Positions 26,795 to 33,719 of a stretch of DNA of 64,000 bases are shown here, piece by piece. Each line of letters begins with the position of its first letter. Position 1 is the first letter of the stretch. The stretch is from Holophagales bacterium (GTDB taxonomy: Bacteria > Acidobacteriota > Thermoanaerobaculia > UBA5066): positions 1-64,000 of the forward strand of contig JADJZB010000006.1 of NCBI GenBank assembly GCA_016719485.1, in the 5' to 3' direction. The translations under genes and the position numbers were made by a program. The notes below the pieces were generated by a model. That model worked only from the letters and a program-made list of their open reading frames with translations. It made no database searches and was not told where the DNA came from.

Positions 26795-27540
26795 GGAGCC
26801 CACCCGGAGCGCGGCTTGTACGCGGTGATGAACCCGATGGTGCCAAGGGCCGTGTTCAGCCGCAGCCGCTCGGCCACGTTCGCGAAACCCGCTTCCTCGA
26901 CGAAGGCCGGCATTCGGCCCCTGGCGTGGTCCTCGGTCTCCCGGCGGCCGTCGAGTGTGCGGACGATCGAGAAGGCGAGGGCGCGGAGGCGCCCTTCCGG
27001 ACGGGTGAAGTCGACGAGGACGAGGCGCCCACCCGGCTTGAGGAGCCTCGACGCCGCCGCGAGGGCGGATCGCTTCCCGGAGGGGAGGAGATGGTGGAGG
27101 AGGAGGGAGGAGGTCACGAGGTCGAAAGACTGATCGGGGAAGGGCGGATCGTCGGCCGGGCCGCGGGCCCAGGTCACGGAGATCTGCGCCTCCCGTGCCT
27201 TGTGCTCGGCGATCGCGAGGGCCGCCGGGTCGATGTCGTAGCCGACGACGGTCGCGCGGGGGTGCTCCTGTTTCAGCCGGACCGCCAGAGAGCCGGTCCC
27301 GCATCCGATGTCGAGCACGCGCTCTGCCGGCTCAGGGCGAAGGAGGGACAAGGTCAGTCGCCTCAGCTGTTCATCCCTCATGACGAGCTGCATGAGAGGG
27401 TCGAAGAGACCTGTCAGGGCGTGGAAACGTAGAGCCGGGATATATGCGGCCCCGCTCGTAGGGTCGCGCTGAAGAACCCGGACGGCGGCGTCGACGCTGA
27501 CCGGTCGACCGCACGTGAGGCCCTGTTCGCTCTTTGGCAT
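26791..27540 (-). CDS. Class I SAM-dependent methyltransferase
   Basis: 249 residues from ATG 27540. Motif I VLDIGCGTGSLAVRL, acidic loop VVGYDIDPAAL, motif IV SFDLVTSSLLLHHL and GGRLVLVDFTRPEG place it in the UbiE/Methyltransf_11 group. An N-terminal helix segment (RFHALTGLFDPLMQLVM) is also found as a stray fragment near 29 kb. It is the first gene of a three-gene operon with overlapping ends, read from a CTCTAA promoter 100 nt upstream. Substrate unknown; the copper-regulon context could suggest synthesis of a copper-binding or redox metabolite, which is speculation. Confidence 0.78.
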   Translation of the reverse strand: MPKSEQGLTCGRPVSVDAAVRVLQRDPTSGAAYIPALRFHALTGLFDPLMQLVMRDEQLRRLTLSLLRPEPAERVLDIGCGTGSLAVRLKQEHPRATVVGYDIDPAALAIAEHKAREAQISVTWARGPADDPPFPDQSFDLVTSSLLLHHLLPSGKRSALAAASRLLKPGGRLVLVDFTRPEGRLRALAFSIVRTLDGRRETEDHARGRMPAFVEEAGFANVAERLRLNTALGTIGFITAYKPRSGWAP

Positions 27541-27635
27541 ACCTACCTCTCGGATTCCTCCGCCGATACCCTTGGCGGAGCAATGAACTCGAGTTCGGTG
27601 AGACCCTGCTCCGCCTTCGCCGTCCTCTGGTCGAG

Positions 27636-27670
27636 AAGATAGCCCCGGCAGATTAGAGGCGCCTTAGACG
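27636..27670 (-). promoter_or_regulatory. CTCTAA-type promoter S4
   Basis: Minus strand: GTCTAA, 5 nt, CTCTAATC, 9 nt, TATCTT, reading into the methyltransferase operon (start 27540). Together with S5 it makes a divergent pair in the 430-nt gap 27541-27972; nothing else is recognised in that gap. Confidence 0.85.
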
Positions 27671-27819
27671 AAGGAAGGGAAGCAGCGTCCGCCGTTCGGT
27701 TAGCCGATTCGCGTTTCGGGCCGCCCGCGTTCCGACCCAGGGCCGAGGGGCTTGCTGGCTCAGATCCGACCGAAGGTACCCGACGACCGTATGCCTTTCC
27801 GTGGAAGGAGCGGCACGCG

Positions 27820-27853
27820 TTTTAAGGCGCCTCTAATCCACTCGACCCATTCT
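27820..27853 (+). promoter_or_regulatory. CTCTAA-type promoter S5
   Basis: TTTTAA, 5 nt, CTCTAATC, 9 nt, CATTCT, about 120 nt before the gene at 27973. The first half-site is weak. The shared core TAAGGCGCCTCTAAT mirrors the S4 site on the other strand. Confidence 0.7.
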
Positions 27854-27972
27854 TGAGGTCAAGAGGCAAACGGGAGCATTCCGAATGCCCCGGATCAAAG
27901 TCCTTTCACGCTCGTCCCGAAACGTAGGCCAGCCGGCGAAGCACAGCCCAAGACGATGGCAGGAGGTTCGCG

Positions 27973-28395
27973 ATGTCCGCAGAGCGTCCCAAGGTAACTC
28001 GGCATCTGGCATCCGTCATTCTCGTCGCTTCCGCACTGATCTCGTCCGTCCGACCGGCTGCCGCTAGCCCACAAGTGCCGGCCTCCGCTGCGGCCGAGAG
28101 CCGAACCGTGATGAAGGTCGCAGTCACCCCGAAGGACCACCTCGACAGGGCCGTCGAGTATCGAAAGAAGGCCGCCGCCTACCGCGAAGAGGCGAACGTG
28201 CATCGCGAGATGATCCTGGCCCTCAAGAAGCGACTGCCGCCCGATACCCGGCCAGGAAACTACGAGCCTCCCGAGCTGGAGAAGCTGCGGAGCCACTGCA
28301 ACGGCTACATCAAGGACGCAGAGGCACTGGCGGCGAAGGCGGAGAAGCTGGCCGAGTACCACGAAATGCGTGCGGCCGAGCTGAGCGGCCAGTGA
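27973..28395 (+). CDS. Exported helical protein, paralogue B
   Basis: 140 residues, AGGAGG ribosome site. Signal peptide about 1-34 (SVILVASALISSVRPAAA), then VTPKDHLDRAVEYRKKAAAY, a spacer, KLRSHCNGYIKDAEALAAKAEKLAEYH and a C-terminal AAELSGQ. Clearly homologous to the gene at 9417-9830: the positions of HL, EYRKKAAAYREEA, HC and YIKDAEALA agree. One Cys next to His. Function unknown; expressed from S5. Confidence 0.75.
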   Translation: MSAERPKVTRHLASVILVASALISSVRPAAASPQVPASAAAESRTVMKVAVTPKDHLDRAVEYRKKAAAYREEANVHREMILALKKRLPPDTRPGNYEPPELEKLRSHCNGYIKDAEALAAKAEKLAEYHEMRAAELSGQ

Positions 28396-28484
28396 GCCTG
28401 TCCAAGTGCGGGTGCGCCGCGTCTGGGCCCGAGGTGCCGACTCCGCTTCGCCTCCCGACATCCCGCCCATGGAAAGGAGCTGCC

Positions 28485-28889
28485 ATGCTCAACCACGCTG
28501 TCCACAAGATCCAGAGCCTCGCCTTTGCCGCCCTGCTCGCAGCGCCACTCACTCTTCTGCCGCTCGTTGCGGACGCGCAACAGGAGGGAGGGGCTTACCC
28601 GATGTTCGCCGACGAAATCGCGAGGCTCCCGGAGGTTCATCTCGCAAGAGCCGAGGAATACGAAAGGAAGGCGGCGTCGTACCGCAAGGAAGCCGCCAAA
28701 CAGCGAAAGCTGCTCGGGGATTCCATCACCGGGAACAGAGAACCGGAGCGGGCGGACACCGATCCGATGATTCTGGAGATGAGGCGACACTACGAAGCGT
28801 ATATAGAGAAGGTGGAGGCCGTCGCGCTCGAGGCGGAGCGGTTCTCCACCTTCCATCGGAAGCAGTGGGAAACACTGCGGGGAAAGTAG
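28485..28889 (+). CDS. Exported helical protein, paralogue C (diverged)
   Basis: 134 residues from ATG 28485 (AAAGGAG). Signal peptide ending near VADAQQ, then VHLARAEEYERKAASYRKEAA, and MRRHYEAYIEKVEAVALEAERF, the counterpart of the HC/YIKDAEALA region in paralogues A and B but with the Cys replaced by Tyr (RHYE). It is the third member of the family and lies 90 nt after paralogue B. The loss of the Cys suggests that it is not a strict metal ligand, or that this copy has changed role. Confidence 0.7.
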   Translation: MLNHAVHKIQSLAFAALLAAPLTLLPLVADAQQEGGAYPMFADEIARLPEVHLARAEEYERKAASYRKEAAKQRKLLGDSITGNREPERADTDPMILEMRRHYEAYIEKVEAVALEAERFSTFHRKQWETLRGK

Positions 28890-28892
28890 CTG

Positions 28893-29546
28893 TCACGGAA
28901 GATCGCAGAGGGGGAAGCCCGCCCGGGCAGACGGAGCGCGGACCCGGGCCGCAGGGGGCCCGGCGCAGCGTTGCCTTTGGGGCCGGAAGGCGGGTCGAAG
29001 AGACCCGTGAGGGCGTGGAATCGGGGCGCGGGCACGAGAGGGCTCCGCCGCGCTCACCGCCTTCCCCCGGCCGATGCGGACTCGGGCGTCTTCTCGGACC
29101 CTGCGGTGAGCCCGGGCACGGGGACGGACTCCACGCTCCGGCCAGGACGCGACTCGTGAGGGGCGTTCCGCGAGGCATACCCTGAGCCGGGCCTCCAGGT
29201 CCCAGAGGCTCCCTTTCTCGACGACGAGGTCGGCGCCGAGACGGAACGCTTCCTGTCGTACCTCGGTCGTCGACGAGCCCGTCCAGACGAAGATCACGGG
29301 GCGCGGCTCGAAGCGCGCCGCCGCGGCGACGACTTCCAGGCCGTCTCGCGTGTGCCGTCCCGTGAGGTCGAGGTCCGTGACGACGGCCGCCCAGCGCCGG
29401 GCAGCCAGGAGGACCAGGGCGGAGTCGAGGTCGAGAGCCTTCGCTGCCTCGAAACCTCGCCGCGCGAGGAACTCGGCAGTACAGAACGCGAACGAGACGT
29501 CGTCCTCGACCAGGAGCAGAGTGGCGCGGGGAGAGGTTCGTTCCAT
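28893..29546 (-). CDS. Stand-alone receiver-domain protein
   Basis: A receiver domain occupies residues about 8-125: LLLVEDDVSFAFC, acceptor in VVTDLDLTG, conserved Lys in LVVEKGS. After about residue 130 (AERPSRVASWPERG) the sequence is Arg/Pro-rich and runs through a stray fragment of methyltransferase coding sequence, so the real stop was probably lost or shifted. No output domain is seen. The ATG at 29546 lies only 6 nt after a -10-like CAACAT, so its message may be leaderless. It may divert phosphate in the copper signalling network; inference. Confidence 0.6.
   Translation of the reverse strand: MERTSPRATLLLVEDDVSFAFCTAEFLARRGFEAAKALDLDSALVLLAARRWAAVVTDLDLTGRHTRDGLEVVAAAARFEPRPVIFVWTGSSTTEVRQEAFRLGADLVVEKGSLWDLEARLRVCLAERPSRVASWPERGVRPRARAHRRVREDARVRIGRGKAVSAAEPSRARAPIPRPHGSLRPAFRPQRQRCAGPPAARVRAPSARAGFPLCDLP
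28992..29031 (-). pseudogene. Fragment of a methyltransferase gene
   Basis: The minus strand reads PRFHALTGLFDP, nearly the same as LRFHALTGLFDP near the N-terminus of the methyltransferase at 26791-27540, and the nucleotides match closely as well. The surrounding bases do not match. It is a remnant of a duplicated copy. Confidence 0.55.
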
Positions 29547-29552
29547 GTCTCA

Positions 29553-29586
29553 ATGTTGGGGACCGGACCTTAGAATTCGATGAGAG
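29553..29586 (-). promoter_or_regulatory. CTCTAA-type promoter S8 (receiver gene)
   Basis: Minus strand: CTCTCA, 5 nt, TTCTAAGG, 9 nt, CAACAT, directly before the receiver gene. The match is weaker than for other copies, but spacing is exact, and it is divergent from S6. Confidence 0.5.
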
Positions 29587-29601
29587 AGAAGGCATCTCAC
29601 C

Positions 29602-29635
29602 CTCTAATGCTGCTCTAAGGTATGGGTCCTATCTT
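29602..29635 (+). promoter_or_regulatory. CTCTAA-type promoter S6
   Basis: CTCTAA, 5 nt, CTCTAAGG, 9 nt, TATCTT, 66 nt before the ATG at 29701. The stretch from the repeats to the -10 and beyond (CCTATCTTTCCG) matches S3 closely, showing that promoter and gene were duplicated together. Confidence 0.87.
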
Positions 29636-29700
29636 TCCGCCCATACACGGCTGCGGTGCGAGACGCTCGCTCAGCGGCCGATCGACAGGAGACATCGACA

Positions 29701-30113
29701 TGCGTAAGGCTCTCTCCGTTCTCGCGGCTCTTGCTCTCGCGCTCTCGGCCGGCGTGGCCTCCGCCCACGACGGGCACGCCCATGGGAAGGAAGCGATCCT
29801 CGGTACTGTCGCGCAGGTCCACGGTGACCACCTCGAGGTGGCGGACCCCGACGGCAAGACGGTCTCCGTCACGCTCACGAGCGCGACGACCTACCTCAGG
29901 GGAGACTCCGAGGCGAAGAAGGCCGACCTGAAGCCCGGTGTGCGCGTCGCCGTGGAGACGGCCGATGGCAAGTCGGGGCTCGAGGCCAGGATCATCCGGA
30001 TCGGCGCCGAGGAGAAGGCTGTCTGGACCTGCCCGATGCATCCCGAGGTGAAGAGCGCCGGCCCCGGGAAGTGCCCGAAGTGCGGCATGTTCCTGGAGAA
30101 GAAGAAGGCGTGA
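29701..30113 (+). CDS. Exported OB-like protein with CPMHP metal-binding domain, copy 2
   Basis: 137 residues. Signal peptide (LSVLAALALALSAGVASA), His-rich HDGHAHG, OB-like middle (AILGTVAQVHGDHLEVADP, KADLKPGVRVAVETADG) and end WTCPMHPEV, KCPKCGMFLEKKKA. Most positions are identical to the protein at 20236, so this is a recent paralogue with its own S6 promoter. It heads an operon with cytochrome c, a thioredoxin-like protein and a MerT-like protein. Confidence 0.78.
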
Positions 30114-30141
30114 GGGCCGGTTCGGCCGGAGGGGGTTCGAC

Positions 30142-30759
30142 GTGACGCGCACAGGCCGGGTCCTCCTCGTAGCGGGAGCCGTCGTCGCCGTCGGCTGCGG
30201 GTACGCCCTCGCCGCGGCCGTCCGCCGGGGGTTCAGCGCTCGCGAGGAGCCGACGAAGGCCGAGGAGGTCGTGGCACGGACCTTCCGGGGGTGGGCGACA
30301 CCGGAGGCGGCGCGCCGTGTGCCGAACCCCGTCCCCACAGGCCCCGAGGTCCTCGCCCGGGCGCGGGCACACTTCGCCGACCATTGCGCGAGCTGCCACG
30401 GGAACGACGGGAGCGGGCAGACGCCAATGGGCCGCCGCCTCTACCCGCGGGCGCCCGACATGCGTTCCGGCGAGACCCAGCTCCTCACCGACGGCGAGCT
30501 CTTCTCCATCATCAGGAATGGAATCCGCCTTACCGGCATGCCCGCGTGGGGCAATGGCACGCCGCCGGAAGATGTCGGCACGTGGGAGCTCGTCCACTTC
30601 ATCCGCCACCTTCCGAAGCTCACGCCGGCCGAGCTCGCGGAGATGGAGTCCCTCAACCCGAAGAGCCCGGCCGAGTACGAGAAGGCGAGGCAGATCGAGG
30701 CGTTCCTTTCCGGCTCCGGTTCGTCCGACGCGTCCCCGCGAGAACGGAGCGCGCATTGA
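30142..30759 (+). CDS. Membrane-anchored monohaem cytochrome c
   Basis: 205 residues from a GTG at 30142. N-terminal anchor (VLLVAGAVVAVGCGYALAAA), haem motif CASCH at about residue 81, and axial Met in GIRLTGMPAWG. The domain is class I cytochrome c; the C-terminus is polar. It lies 28 nt after the copper-binding gene. It may accept electrons from periplasmic metal oxidation; haem attachment would depend on the CcsBA system at 38699. Confidence 0.82.
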   Translation: MTRTGRVLLVAGAVVAVGCGYALAAAVRRGFSAREEPTKAEEVVARTFRGWATPEAARRVPNPVPTGPEVLARARAHFADHCASCHGNDGSGQTPMGRRLYPRAPDMRSGETQLLTDGELFSIIRNGIRLTGMPAWGNGTPPEDVGTWELVHFIRHLPKLTPAELAEMESLNPKSPAEYEKARQIEAFLSGSGSSDASPRERSAH

Positions 30760-30814
30760 AGCGCGAAGTGCAGCCTCGTGATGTCGTCCGGCTCGGGCAA
30801 GGGATGTAGGGCCG

Positions 30815-31153
30815 ATGCCCATCGTCGAGCTCGTCGCCTTCGACGGCTGCCCGAACCGCGACAGGGCTCGCGCGAACCTCCGGGCGGCCCTTGCCGAAGC
30901 CGGCCTCCCGTCCGTTTGGCACGAGCTCGACGCGAGCGGACCGAACGTTCCCGACCGCGCCCGGAGCTGGGGGTCTCCGACGATTCTGGTGGACGGCGTC
31001 GACGTCTCCGGGGCATCCGCGCCACCGGGCGGCCGCGCGTCCTGTCGCCTGTACGGTTCCGCGGGTGATCACGGAGCGCCTTCCGTGGCCGTGATCGTCG
31101 CAGCGCTTCGGTCCGGATCGGCTCGTCCGGGTGACAGCGGAGCGTCATCGTGA
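30815..31153 (+). CDS. Thioredoxin-fold DF-family-like protein
   Basis: 112 residues beginning MPIVELVAFDGCPNRDRAR; the pattern ELVAFDGCPN with SPTILVDGVDVSG and SCRLYG later is that of small thioredoxin-fold proteins found with mercury and organomercury genes. A single Cys in the FDGCPN motif and one in the second motif are present. It overlaps the MerT-like gene by 4 nt. A role in handling a thiol-bound metal ion is plausible but unproven. Confidence 0.62.
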   Translation: MPIVELVAFDGCPNRDRARANLRAALAEAGLPSVWHELDASGPNVPDRARSWGSPTILVDGVDVSGASAPPGGRASCRLYGSAGDHGAPSVAVIVAALRSGSARPGDSGASS

Positions 31154-31512
31154 CCCCTCCAGCGGCCCGTGCTCTGAGCAGAACGAGCCTCGTCGCGGCG
31201 CTCGTCTCGGCAATCGGCGCCTCCCTCTGCTGTATCGGTCCGCCCGCTGCAGGCATGCTCGGCCTCGCCGGGGCCGGCTCCTTCGCCCTCTTCCACGAGT
31301 ACCGGCCGTACCTCGCCATCGGCACGATCGTCCTGCTCTGGGCGTCAGTCGGGCTTACCTACAGGACGAGTTCCGCGGCCTGCTGCGCGACCGGGACCGA
31401 TTCGAGGCCATGGAATCCAGACCCGCGCGACCGGCGATGGCGGCGTCTGCTCTGGATCGTCGTCGCCCTCACGCTTGCCTTCCTGACGATCCCCTGGTGG
31501 TTCAGCCCCTAG
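31150..31512 (+). CDS. MerT-like metal transport protein
   Basis: 120 residues from GTG 31150 overlapping the previous stop (GTGA). TM1 with a vicinal Cys pair (IGASLCCIGPPAAGMLG), TM2 with FHEYRPYLAIGTIVLLW, a short loop with a second Cys pair (ACCAT), and a third membrane segment near the end (LLWIVVALTLAFLTIPWWF). This is the layout of MerT, which takes Hg(II) from the periplasm using paired Cys. No merA or merR is present, so the substrate may be another soft metal such as copper. Confidence 0.75.
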   Translation: MTPPAARALSRTSLVAALVSAIGASLCCIGPPAAGMLGLAGAGSFALFHEYRPYLAIGTIVLLWASVGLTYRTSSAACCATGTDSRPWNPDPRDRRWRRLLWIVVALTLAFLTIPWWFSP

Positions 31513-31513
31513 C

Positions 31514-31543
31514 GTTTCAGCTGGCGCGACGCCAGGGCGAAAC
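31514..31543 (+). terminator. Stem-loop after the MerT-like gene
   Basis: CTGGCG-CGA-CGCCAG inner stem with a GTTTC/GAAAC outer pair. There is no U-tract, so termination is only possible. Confidence 0.4.
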
Positions 31544-31618
31544 ACGATATGACCATAAGGTGATAGAATGACCCGTGACGAGCCAAGGCCGTCAACGGTC
31601 CGAAACAAGGAGGTTCCT

Positions 31619-32523
31619 ATGCGGTGTCTCAAGTCCATTCTCGGTGCAGCGGCTCTCGTCAGCGCCCTCGTCACGTTTCCCGCCACGGCCCAGATGGGCG
31701 GCGGTGGGGCGAACGGCGGGCCCGGTGACGGCATGACGAACGGGACAGAGGATCTGGTCATTCCTGCGGGTGTTCGTGGAGAGGGCCGGTTCAGCTCCTT
31801 CTTCGTCACGGATCTCTGGATCAAGGCGACCGGGACCGGAACGGCAACGCTCTACTTCCACGCGGCGGACTCGACGTCGACCGCCCCAGCCGCCACGGCG
31901 ACGGTGAACCTCACCCAGCCGATTACGTACCTGCCCGACGTCCTTCAGGCCAACTTCGGTCTTGCTGCGGGCTTCGGGGCGATCCGCGTAGCGGCGAGCA
32001 TCCCGATCTCGGCGACCGTGCGCGTCTACAACCAGACCGGGGCGGGTGCCTATGGCCTGGCGTTCATGGGAATGCCGAGCCGGATGGGAATGACCTCAAT
32101 GCCCATGGGCGGCTCTTACGGCATGGACGAATACGCGATGTACATGCTCGGGCTCCTTCCGCAGCCCGGTAACCGCGTGAACGTAAACGTCGTTGCACGG
32201 CCTCGACGGGCGCTACCGGCGTCGTCGAGATCGTCGACGCCGACGGATCGACTCCGACGGGCACGGGCGCCAAGAGCCTTCCATTCACCCTCGCGGGGTA
32301 CTCTTCGCACCAGTTCAACGACGTCCTTCTGAACGTCCATTCGAAGTTCCCGACCGGTGACGCCGGCCTCCAGATCCGCGTGCGGATGAACCAGGGCGGA
32401 ACCGGAATGGTGATGGCCTACGCCGTCGTGAACGACAACACGACGAATGACGGCTATGTCGTCATGGGCAGCATGATGAACGGCGGCCGTGGCATGGGCG
32501 GCGGGATGATGGGCGGGCAGTAG
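31619..32523 (+). CDS. Exported Met/Gly-rich protein (one frameshift)
   Basis: ATG 31619 follows AGGAGGT; a signal peptide ends near TFPATAQ and is followed by MGGGGANGGPGDG. The mature protein is beta-rich (VIPAGVRGEGRFSSFFVTDLW, ATVRVYNQTG). The frame breaks near 32200; the next frame continues GATGVVEIVDADGS, SHQFNDVLLNVH, VRMNQGGTGMVMAYAVVND and ends in a Met/Gly tail (GSMMNGGRGMGGG). Total length is one base short. A central Met cluster (MGMPSRMGMTSMPMGG) also points to copper binding. It is convergent to the multicopper oxidase gene. Confidence 0.68.
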
Positions 32524-32582
32524 CCCGGCGATCGGGCGTCCGAAGCCCCTGCCGTTTCGACGAGACATAGGCAGCGATGAGG

Positions 32583-32601
32583 GCCTCCCTTCAAGGGAGG
32601 C
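32583..32601 (+). terminator. Bidirectional terminator between convergent genes
   Basis: GCCTCCC-TTCAA-GGGAGGC stem-loop, followed by ATTTCTC on the plus strand, between the Met-rich gene (ends 32523) and the multicopper oxidase gene (ends 32698). Confidence 0.5.
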
Positions 32602-32697
32602 ATTTCTCGATCTCGTTCGTTACTGCGGCTCCGCAACGCACGGCGGCAATAGCAGCCCTGCATCGAGGCTGAGGTCCGGCAGGGCGGCTCCTCCCGT

Positions 32698-33633
32698 TCA
32701 CGGCTCGACGACGACCATCATCGAAAGCCCGGTCGCGCCCGCCGCGCTGTCTCCCACGTGCTGCAGGTTGTGGCAGTGGAGCATCCACGTTCCTGGGTTG
32801 TCCGCTTCGAGGAGGCCGTCGTAGCGCTCCCCGGCGTTGAGCGGCAGCGTGTCCTTCCGGTAGGGCGACGGCAACGGGAAGCCGTCCGTCGCCGTGACCG
32901 TCCAGCTCATCCCGTGCAAATGCATCGGGTGGACCATGTTTCCGGTGTTCACCATCCGGAAGAGGACCCTCTCGCCCTTGCGCACGCGGATGTCGGGGAC
33001 GTTCGGGCCCGTCTTTCCATTGATGAGGAGCGTCCCCGTCATCATGCCCGACGAGGACATCCCGCCCCCCATTCCCATTCCTCCGCCCATCCCCATGCCG
33101 CCGCCCATCGCGCCGGGCATGGAGCCGAGCTCACCGACGACGAGGGAGACCTCGCGGTCCCATTCCTTAGGCGCGGAAGCCGGCGGCTCGACGACGAGGA
33201 GGCCGTAAAGGCCGCGGGCGATCTGAGCAGCGGAGCTGAAGTGAGGGTGGTACCAGTACGTCCCGGGCTCGGGGGCCGGGAACTCGTACGTGAACCGCGC
33301 ACCGCGCGCCACGGCCGGTGCGGTGACTCCCGGGACACCGTCCATTCCGTGGGGAACGGGGACCCCGTGCCAGTGGATCGTCGTCGCCTCGGGGAGCTGG
33401 TTCACGAGCGTGACTCTGACGACGTCTCCGGCGGAGACGCGCAGCTCGGGGCCGGGGAGCGTCTGGTTGTACGTCCAGGCGACGACCTTCTGCCCGGGCG
33501 AGATCTCCCAGGTCGAAGCGGCGGCGGTGAGGGTGAACTCGCGCACCGCGCCGAGGGCGGGGGAGGCGGCGGTCGCGGCGAGAGCCCCGAGCAGGGGGAG
33601 CGCCGCGGTCAGGCGGAGTCGGGCGGTCGTCAT
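32698..33633 (-). CDS. Two-domain multicopper oxidase with Met-rich loop
   Basis: 311 residues from ATG 33633 (AAGGAG). Signal peptide to about residue 28. The four copper-binding motifs are present: IHWHG, YWYHPHF, HPMHLHG and MLHCHNLQH. With two cupredoxin domains it is of the small-laccase class, which works as a trimer. Between the domains is a Met/Gly repeat (GAMGGGMGMGGGMGMGGGM), like the Met-rich insert of CueO. It probably oxidises Cu(I) to Cu(II) in the periplasm using O2. It lies 86 nt after the quinoprotein-like gene on the sigma-54 transcript. Confidence 0.88.
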   Translation of the reverse strand: MTTARLRLTAALPLLGALAATAASPALGAVREFTLTAAASTWEISPGQKVVAWTYNQTLPGPELRVSAGDVVRVTLVNQLPEATTIHWHGVPVPHGMDGVPGVTAPAVARGARFTYEFPAPEPGTYWYHPHFSSAAQIARGLYGLLVVEPPASAPKEWDREVSLVVGELGSMPGAMGGGMGMGGGMGMGGGMSSSGMMTGTLLINGKTGPNVPDIRVRKGERVLFRMVNTGNMVHPMHLHGMSWTVTATDGFPLPSPYRKDTLPLNAGERYDGLLEADNPGTWMLHCHNLQHVGDSAAGATGLSMMVVVEP

Positions 33634-33656
33634 CGGGAGCTCCTTCTTGAGAAGAA

Positions 33657-33686
33657 GGGCGGCGCGACCTCGGGGTCGCGCCGCCC
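33657..33686 (-). promoter_or_regulatory. Perfect 13-bp hairpin before the oxidase gene
   Basis: GGGCGGCGCGACC pairs with GGTCGCGCCGCCC across a 4-nt loop, 23 nt upstream of the oxidase ATG. It has no U-tract. It could act as attenuator or RNA-stability element. Confidence 0.5.
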
Positions 33687-33719
33687 GGTGATCGTGGGCA
33701 GGGGCGGCTTCGCCGCGGG

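Noticed and set aside
28790..29035. Separate small gene containing RFHALTGLFDP
   Set aside because: Only a 12-residue match to the methyltransferase, flanked by unrelated low-complexity sequence; treated as a fragment.
30815..31512. Full mercury resistance operon
   Set aside because: A MerT-like protein and a thioredoxin-fold protein are present, but there is no merA, merP or merR; promoter S6 ties the genes to the copper regulon.
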